Of a DNA stretch of 64,000 nt, positions 60,308 through 64,000 are shown piece after piece; positions within the stretch are counted from its first letter, which is position 1, and each line of letters starts with the position of its first letter. A program made the position numbers and the translations under genes. The notes under the pieces are model-generated. The model was not told the origin of the DNA and did not search any database. It worked only from the letters and a program-made list of their open reading frames with translations. The stretch is from Pomacea canaliculata (taxonomy: Eukaryota; Mollusca; Gastropoda; Architaenioglossa; Ampullariidae), in NCBI RefSeq assembly GCF_003073045.1, contig NC_037601.1:10279807-10343806 (forward strand). Reading direction: 5' to 3'.

Positions 60308-60328
60308 ACCCAGTAACAGACGCTGACC

Positions 60329-61738
60329 ATGTCAGCCATGCTGTCGTTTGTCCAGGACAAGCTGCTTGTCATCGAGGCAGTGAAGGCCGGCCGTGAAGAC
60401 AAGGTGCAGGCCCTATTAGACAGTGGCTGTCAACAAGACGCAGTGGATGCGGATGGCCGCACAGCGCTTCACTGGGCATGTCAATACGGTCATCTAACCA
60501 TCACATGTCGACTTCTCTCCACTGCTGCCATGGCTGTTTGCTCGACATGTGGGGGTCGGTGGAACTTGAACGCTCATTCCGCCCTTCACGTGAACTCTAT
60601 CTCAAACGTTCACTTGCAAGCCAGCAGGCCTGCAGTTACAAACAAGGCGACTCTCGTAACCGTTTCTCGCAGAGGTGACTCGCAGTCGTCTTCCCGTGGC
60701 AGGAAGCCGATGTCGCCAGGTGGTCGCGAGGCTGATCAGCAGACGGATATACCTGGCAAGTGCAGCTGCCTCAAGACCAGAGACTGGCAGCTGCGTGACG
60801 TCATCAACAGACGAGACGCCAAAGGTCAGACCCCGCTGCACGTGGCATGTAACTTCCGTCGCGAAGACGTGGCCGCCTTCCTGGCTACTCTCCCCCTGTG
60901 TGACCTAGACGCACGAGACGAGCAGGGCCATACGCCGCTTCATCGAGCCGTGCACGCCAATCTGGAGACGCTGGCGGCCTTGCTGTGTGACTTGGGCGCC
61001 GACGTGCACGCACGTAACGCCTTGCTGTGGACGCCCTTGCACGAGGCAGTGCGCACTGGCAATGAGAACGTAGTGCGCATGCTGGTGAACAGAGGCTGCG
61101 ACCTCAACGCTGTGACGCACAACGGTATGACTCCTTTTTTAACGGCCGTCTTTTATTACAGGATCGCCCAGCGCGCTACCTACAAGACTCTTGATGGCGT
61201 GTTGAGACACTTGATTGAGGCGGGTTGTCGCCTGTCGCAAGGGGACTCTCAGTGGACCCCACTGTCAGCAAGCATCGCCATCGACAACAGCATTATCGCC
61301 TCTCTTCTTCTGTACAATGGCTGTCGTTTCGAAAGGTGTTGTCCCACTTACAGTCGGAGCATGCTTGTTGAGGCTTTCTCTCGCTGCGAGCCTTTGGTGG
61401 CCAGACTGATGGTGGAATGTGGCTACCAGCCTAATAACGAGGAGATGGAACTGTGCTCACGAAGGATTCCAGCCTTCTCACCCATCTTTCTGCGCTTGCC
61501 TGTTGCCCATGCGCAGACGTCTTTGAAGGAGAAATACCAGCTTCTGCAATGGCTGCGGCAGCGTGCACACAATGCATGCTCGCTGATGGAGCTGAGTCGC
61601 ACGGCCATCCGGCTGGCCTTGAACCACGCCGCAGACGATGCATCCATCTTGAGGCGCATGGCACAGTTACCACTTCCCTCAGCTCTTCTGGATTTCATTC
61701 TTCTGCAGAAGTTCACCGACGACTTAACAATGAGCTGA
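60329..61738 (+). CDS. ankyrin repeat and SOCS box (ASB) protein
   Basis: A 469-aa protein from one uninterrupted coding exon. Two ankyrin-like repeats at the N-terminus (DADGRTALHWACQYGHLTIT) are followed by a non-ankyrin linker at about 70-160. A block of clear ankyrin repeats follows (DAKGQTPLHVACNFRREDV, DEQGHTPLHRAVHANLET, WTPLHEAVRTGNENVV, NGMTPFLTAV). The C-terminus has SLMELSRTAIRLAL and LPLPSALLDFILL, matching a SOCS box that recruits Elongin B/C. A Cul5 substrate-receptor role is inferred from family knowledge. The linker splitting the repeats is unusual; it could be an insertion specific to this lineage. GC content is higher than the surroundings. Paralogue number within ASB not assignable by eye. 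Confidence 0.9.
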   Translation: MSAMLSFVQDKLLVIEAVKAGREDKVQALLDSGCQQDAVDADGRTALHWACQYGHLTITCRLLSTAAMAVCSTCGGRWNLNAHSALHVNSISNVHLQASRPAVTNKATLVTVSRRGDSQSSSRGRKPMSPGGREADQQTDIPGKCSCLKTRDWQLRDVINRRDAKGQTPLHVACNFRREDVAAFLATLPLCDLDARDEQGHTPLHRAVHANLETLAALLCDLGADVHARNALLWTPLHEAVRTGNENVVRMLVNRGCDLNAVTHNGMTPFLTAVFYYRIAQRATYKTLDGVLRHLIEAGCRLSQGDSQWTPLSASIAIDNSIIASLLLYNGCRFERCCPTYSRSMLVEAFSRCEPLVARLMVECGYQPNNEEMELCSRRIPAFSPIFLRLPVAHAQTSLKEKYQLLQWLRQRAHNACSLMELSRTAIRLALNHAADDASILRRMAQLPLPSALLDFILLQKFTDDLTMS

Positions 61739-61796
61739 GAATGCATGCTTCTGGTTAAGAGTTCGTGTACTCTTATGATGCGACAGTGCAGGTTGC

Positions 61797-62080
61797 ATAA
61801 TAATAATAAATGCAAAATTTGTAAACCGCATACTCACATTCCTAAGGAGTATGCTAATAGCGCTTAAGAACAAGAACGAAACATGGACAGCATACGAGGG
61901 ACAGGAAAACAAACAAATAACATCTGAACTATAAAAGATTCAACAACAGTACTAAACGAAGAATAAAATCAAATAGAGAAAACACAAAGAGGAACCAAAT
62001 AACAAGAACAAGAGCTGAGATTAACATGATATTGCAAAACGATGGGTGGGTGGGAAAAAAGGACTAGCATTATGGAAATG
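61797..62080 (-). mobile_element. LINE 3' UTR fragment, 5' truncated
   Basis: About 280 bp closely similar to 55525-55800 (shared TACTCACA-TCCTAAGGA and AACAAGAGCTGAGA motifs), same orientation (minus). It begins 59 bp after the ASB stop and supplies an AATAAA (61804-61809) on the plus strand, possibly used by ASB. Confidence 0.8.
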
Positions 62081-62195
62081 CGAGATGACATCAGAAATTA
62101 AACAAGAGCTGCAAGGCATATTTTCATTAACGTTGAAAAAACCCTTATCAGTAGTCTAAATGGTCGTGCGTGCACGTGTATCAGTACGTCTTGTG

Positions 62196-62342
62196 TGTTA
62201 GAATGGAAAAGTGCATTGACTTTGTACATCGAACCTAGTCGAATTTGACCATCATCATCATCATCGATGTAGCCATATTGTTGCCTTGAAATGGAATGGA
62301 AAAGTGCATTGACTTTGTACATCGAATCTAGTCGAATTTGAC

Positions 62343-62391
<49 letters not shown>

Positions 62392-62416
62392 GATGTAGCC
62401 ATATTGTTGCCTTGAA
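62196..62416. repeat. tandem duplication with expanded (ATC)n
   Basis: An about 86-bp unit (GGAAAAGTGCATTGACTTTG ... TAGCCATATTGTTGCCTTGAA) occurs twice. The first copy has four to five ATC triplets and the second about seventeen. The minus-strand poly-Asp frame over it is an artefact of the microsatellite. Confidence 0.85.
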
Positions 62417-62483
62417 TAGGCACATAGAAAAAAAAAGAAAAAAAGGAAAAGGCAACTGACGGCATATCCCACAAGACAACTGT

Positions 62484-62680
62484 ACGTAGTCCAAAGGAAC
62501 ACGGACGTTTACAAAAGTTGATGACAGGAGGTTAAAAACAAGCGACATGTACACAAGCCACAGGAGGTCAAAAACAAGCAATCTGTACTCAGTCCATAGG
62601 AGTTTTTGTGTACACAGTTCATAAGAGGTTAAAAACGTGTACTGCGTCCATAGGAGGCTAACAACAAGCATCACTTTGGT
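62484..62680. repeat. degenerate minisatellite, about 45 bp
   Basis: Four or five copies of a unit with GTCCATAGGAGGTTAAAAAC variants, directly following the (ATC)n duplication. Confidence 0.6.
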
Positions 62681-62764
62681 GTTGATTGAGAATAATGACG
62701 AAATTTATGTTTGACGTCATTCCATGTCACAAAGTGCGTTAATTGATGACGTCAGTCGACTCAT

Positions 62765-62880
62765 GGTAACTTCCGGTGGTGAAGACACTAACCTGTAAGA
62801 ACATGACCTGATGTACAACAACATTGTGGTGAAGACATTAATCTGTAAGAACATGACATCAGTTACAACAACAGAGTTTA
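62765..62880. repeat. two-unit tandem repeat, about 50 bp
   Basis: GGTGGTGAAGACACTAACCT recurs as GTGGTGAAGACATTAATCTG, each followed by GTAAGAACATGAC. Confidence 0.7.
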
Positions 62881-63827
62881 CAATTAGACGGACAACAGTC
62901 AAAGTCACTCCTTAACCGAGCCCTGGGTTCTCCTATGAAACGTCTGTAAATTTGTCTGCTTACTGAACTTACTCAGACGCAAGTATTTTTCCTTCAGTCA
63001 CTTTTGTGAAAAGAGCTGTTCACATTACAGAACACTAATGACAATTTTAGTTTCATAAAAACAGCAAGTTTTCATCACGTAGAAGTTCATTGCGCATGCG
63101 GAGAAAGATGGATAAAATGGATTGACAAACACAGCTAAAGAACAGAAAAGAGGGTGGGGTAGCTATATAGCTTGAAACTGAATGAGAGATAAATAGTTTT
63201 GTGTCAGCAAATAGATGGCCATCCAGTTTCACTGCTATATCAATTGTTAAGAAATGTTTAGCGCGTGTTGCTTGGATCTTAAGCGGCACACAACTTGTGG
63301 TTCAATGTTAGAAACTACTATAGTATAGACTTACTGTGATGGACGAATATTGTAGTGTATGTGGGGAGGGGAACAGGTCTCCTACGATTATTTCTAGTGT
63401 CATACTTGCAAACATCCCAGTAGTAATAGAGGAGTGCATGCTGTTCTGTCAGGATGTGTTCTTTGTCATCGTAACTTCATTGGCAGTAATGGCCAGATGT
63501 CAATAAAGAGTTCGATTTCACTTCTCTCCGTCCTTTATCTTTCTCAAACTGACTACCCGTCTGTCATATTTTGTGATAATGTAGAGAGCGTCTCTCATAG
63601 TTGGGGAGACACCCCCCCCCCCCACCATCCCTAACAAATAATATTTTGACAACGGCTTATTTAATTAATTGGTATGCGTGCGTGCATGTGAATCTGCATG
63701 ATTGTGCAAACTGCCAGGGATTTGTGTAGCAATACAGAAATATAGGCGATATGGATTGTGCTAAGTGCCAGTAATTTGTGCAGCAAACTCAGGTGCTTCG
63801 ACAGGGCGTGACGGACACGCATCAGAC
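62881..63827. other. intergenic, nothing recognised
   Basis: AT-rich unique sequence with a C homopolymer at about 63611. Open frames at 63053-63289 and 63434-63634 show no domain. Confidence 0.4.
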
Positions 63828-64000
63828 ATGACAGATCAGCCAACTAGTTCCGGTGTAAATGAAGGCGAGGCTCGCCATCGTCCAAGTGGCACCGCTGGAC
63901 GGAGAATCAGTGAAGTTGCCCCTTCTGCGCCTCTCTCTGACTCGTACGCGGCGCCCTTCAGCAGCACGCGCCGTAAGGTAGATCTACCCAGCCACAGGCG
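63828..64000 (+). CDS. 5' part of a gene running off the window
   Basis: An ATG at 63828 (MTDQPTSSGVNEGEARHRPS) opens a frame that stays open for 57 codons to the edge. It is Ser/Arg/Pro-rich and GC-rich compared with the DNA to its left, and is preceded by an acceptor-like CTCAG at 63787-63791. It looks like a disordered N-terminus of an unknown protein. The gene body lies outside the window. Confidence 0.45.
   Translation, partial: MTDQPTSSGVNEGEARHRPSGTAGRRISEVAPSAPLSDSYAAPFSSTRRKVDLPSHR

Noticed and set aside
62098-62502. Minus-strand frame with a long poly-Asp run
   Set aside because: Produced by the (ATC)n microsatellite in a tandem duplication; no gene structure around it.
1-64000. 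CRISPR arrays, operons, ribosome binding sites
   Set aside because: The window is clearly an animal nuclear genome; the tandem repeats lack CRISPR spacing.

Overview
This is a eukaryotic, intron-rich, AT-biased window. It is most likely from a lophotrochozoan animal, and a gastropod mollusc is my best guess. That rests on GT-AG intron structure, mollusc-like protein similarity (PEPCK, PSME3IP1, ASB) and a dense load of SINEs, LINE fragments, MITEs and degenerate minisatellites. I have no database match. All exon models were built by hand from splice sites, reading frame and remembered family sequences.

Layout. 1-2.78 kb: old transposon debris (hAT-type MITEs, a LINE RT fragment, a SINE fragment). 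2.78-14.20 kb: two copies (5,417 and 5,391 bp, same orientation, very similar) of one terminal-inverted-repeat DNA element. Each has its own apparent 2-bp target duplication and carries a decayed minus-strand multi-exon gene whose C-terminal half resembles DUF4806. 14.2-23.2 kb: a complete 12-exon GTP-dependent PEPCK gene (+). 23.2-27 kb: PEPCK 3' flank and a tRNA-derived SINE. 27.0-35.3 kb: a 5-exon gene (+) for an unfamiliar signal-anchored coiled-coil protein, with introns full of LINE, SINE, MITE and foldback insertions. 35.7-36.6 kb: a LINE fragment. 37.6-46.0 kb: PSME3IP1 (FAM192A/NIP30), minus strand, six coding exons, with one clear U12-type AT-AC intron. 46.3-53.5 kb: an 8-exon gene (+) joining a C4 zinc motif, an F-box and an E2/UBC domain that has Gly at the catalytic Cys position. 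55.5-57.0 kb: CR1/L2-like LINE (-). 60.3-61.7 kb: ankyrin-repeat SOCS-box (ASB) gene (+). 63.83 kb to the edge: the start of another gene.

The genes do not form one pathway. Two relate to ubiquitin ligases (the F-box/UBC protein and the ASB protein). PSME3IP1 is a proteasome-activator partner and probably shares a bidirectional promoter with the F-box/UBC gene. PEPCK is metabolic. The strongest candidates for something undescribed are the F-box plus Cys-less UBC fusion and the 5.4-kb TIR element with its DUF4806-like relic.
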